DNA from: Chaetoderma sp. LZ-2023a
Taxonomy: Eukaryota > Mollusca > Caudofoveata > Chaetodermatida > Chaetodermatidae
Length of the DNA: 64,000 bases
Assembly: GCA_034401795.1 (NCBI GenBank)
Contig: CM067360.1
Span: forward strand, 48,144,260 to 48,208,259
Reading direction: 5' to 3'
The position numbers and the translations under genes are program-made. This document shows positions 61,996-64,000 of this stretch, piece by piece. The notes below the pieces were generated by a model that saw only the letters and a program-made list of their open reading frames with translations, was not told the origin of the DNA and made no database searches. Positions within the stretch are counted from its first letter, which is position 1. Each line of letters begins with the position of its first letter.

Positions 61996-64000
61996 GGGCC
62001 ATCGCGGCATCGCCTTAAGGCTGAAGCATAGTTGACGATATGTTGGATTTGCGTCAACGCAGCGTTATTGCAGAGCTAACACGGCATAACTAGTGCAGCG
62101 ACCAAATCTCCTAAAATGGGAGAAACCCCTACCTATCCTAGAACAAAAGACAACCTATTTTTTCTTGAAGAGTTATGTATTTTAAATGAGAAAATGATGG
62201 TTGTGTCAAAATAAAATATGTTTTTCATATATTGCCTTTTTCAGATGTACTGCTATGATATATATATGTCATTGATGCAATGCAACCATGTAGCATCCAT
62301 CTTTAGCTCACCTGGACTTTTAGCTCACCTGGTTTTTTCAAAAGTTAATTTAATCTTTAGGTTTTACGTGAAATATTAGACATCCCGTTTTGAAAGTTAT
62401 GATGCATAATAGTTATCCAAGTACATGGCTGAGTCGACCACCTGTTATTTATAAATATGTCAATCACCAGACGGTGGAAAGTCGAACCAGCCAGGTCATC
62501 TCTTTATATGTAGTAATGTGTACTAATGTTAAATGGATAAGGTTGCTGTTTATAGCACTGTGTAACCAGCCGATGAGATTAACTTTTTAATATGATAATG
62601 ATGGAAATAGGGAGATTTAGTTTAAACGGTTCTATGGTTATGAGTTGATGTGTATTTGAGAATGATTTAGTTAAAGGTTGTTGCTGCTTAACAACTACTT
62701 TTAGTATATTCAGCAGTTGTTGATAGTTGTAGTTTGGAATAAAGCAACATTTAGTGGTTAGTGTTGGGATCATGAGATTATAATATAAATTGAACGTGAC
62801 TAACTGACACAGTTGATGACGTAAGCAGACTAGTATTTGATCATGGGCTAGAACAACACCATCTGGTAATGAATCATCCAGCACGTGTGCCTAGCACCCT
62901 AGAATCCACGAGACTTCTCCATTAGTATAGAATGGACAGGACATGTACATTAGAGTGTTTGGAAAGTATTCATAATGGAATCAAAATTTATTGATAAACT
63001 AGGTGCTACACATTTTATGGTATGCATCACCACAGCATACCATAACGTTGTTAGTTAGCTGACAGATCACATCAAAGCAGAACCGGTTACTACTACTTTA
63101 AGTATGCGATGCATAATCTTCTTGGAAGGATTGGGCAGAGCATGATTGGTCAGAATGACGTCATAACCAATCAAGATCATTCAGACTCTGAAGTAAAGAA
63201 TTATACAGAATACGGTTATGTTCCATAGCAAGTGAGGGAGCAATCACTTATTGGTTGAAAAGACCAATTAGTTATCAGATCCCAACTTCTAGGAAGGGAT
63301 AAGCGGAAATTGATTAGGTGACTTTATGGTTGGACCAGTCAAAGTGCGCTTATCGGTTGCATAGAAGAATCATAAGACTATGTTCTGAGAGTAACTGTGT
63401 ATTTCTGGGAAATGGCCAGAGCACTGCGATGCCATGATCTGTAGCTATAACAGATGATACTTCTCTCAGAATAAATCAATCTAGTTCTCCGAGCCATCAA
63501 ACTCAGTCCGCTGCTCGGATCATAAGGTATCAAGCTATGGCTATACCTAAGAAGCTTGCCGTAGGATAGAAATAGAGTAGGATAACTTGGTTTAGAAATG
63601 ATAGTTTGTGTACCTGAAGTTGTCTTTGTATGAGGGATCTTGCTCAAGCATCCTTGCAAATTGTATTATATGTAAATAAAGTTTTATCATCTTACGTTTA
63701 TGTAAGACAAGAGTTTATCCGTACCTTTATGAATCCAACCGAGCTGGGAGAAACACCAGTCCTTACTTTGAATCTTAATCCAGTCAGATAGGCCCATCAG
63801 TTCAGAAGAAATATCGTCCACCTCACCATCAGTCGGACGAGGCAAGCGAACTGCAATTCACTTCCTCTTATTATCAGTGACGTTGTCGCAGCAACAGTCA
63901 ATATGTCCCGGTAGTAAGCAGAATCGATGCTCAGTCTTCAGTCATCGGTAGATCTTAATAAGTCGAAGTAGAGTTCGAGTTTAGTTGTATAGTCAAAGGC
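61996..64000. other. Right end of the window, no supported gene
   Basis: AT-rich DNA. TTTAGCTCACCTGG occurs twice near 62303-62330. Otherwise I see only short non-coding-looking frames. A sequence with ATGTAAATAAAGTTTT lies at about 63669, which could be a polyadenylation signal of an unseen gene. This is not supported further. Confidence 0.4.

Overview
The window looks like repeat-dense, AT-rich DNA of a marine invertebrate animal. The grounds are a 16.9-kb Polinton/Maverick, two different tyrosine-recombinase retrotransposons (DIRS-like and Ngaro-like), LINE remnants, a tRNA-derived SINE cluster, and more than a dozen copies of one foldback MITE family. This mix is typical of cnidarians, molluscs, brachiopods, echinoderms and amphioxus; I cannot name the species. 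No host gene is certain. The best candidate is a minus-strand open frame at 4124-4816.

Layout. 1-14.7 kb: host non-coding DNA with decayed tandem repeats (1.9-2.5 kb, 8.4-8.8 kb), microsatellites, one LINE endonuclease scrap (about 7.6 kb) and eight copies or fragments of the foldback MITE family (MITE1). 14.7-31.6 kb: a GC-richer Polinton with 293-bp terminal units that are about 98.6 percent identical, so a recent insertion. 31.6-36.1 kb: a long-armed inverted repeat (31.9/34.5 kb), minisatellites, and MITE1 copies. 36.1-46.2 kb: a nest holding unassigned GC-rich sequence, a LINE and a 7.0-kb DIRS-like element. This nest appears to split one MITE1 copy. 46.2-51.5 kb: foldbacks, small tandem repeats and MITE1 copies. 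51.9-57.0 kb: an Ngaro-like element with split direct repeats, flanked by two copies of another palindromic MITE (MITE2). 57-64 kb: microsatellites, a second LINE scrap, MITE1 copies, hairpins and a SINE cluster.

Polinton gene set. The right part is read leftward as protein-primed family B DNA polymerase (pPolB). A retroviral-type integrase (25.3-26.3 kb) is read rightward and meets it tail to tail. The central block holds a packaging ATPase (21.2 kb), a beta-rich protein that is probably a compact double-jelly-roll capsid protein (23.1 kb), and about ten small proteins. Several of those have membrane segments and none has a function I can name. No adenain-type protease was recognised. The element looks broken, with roughly three or more interruptions.

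Main observation. Almost every Polinton open frame starts about 20-40 bp downstream of a GTTTAA-type box followed by a TATA-like run, and several of these signals are bidirectional between divergent genes. The polymerase and one left-side gene instead have a different upstream signal (CATTTAGAG). For the polymerase this signal lies in the last unit of the 67-bp tandem repeat in the terminal region. This suggests two promoter classes, and terminal arrays that are multiplied promoters.
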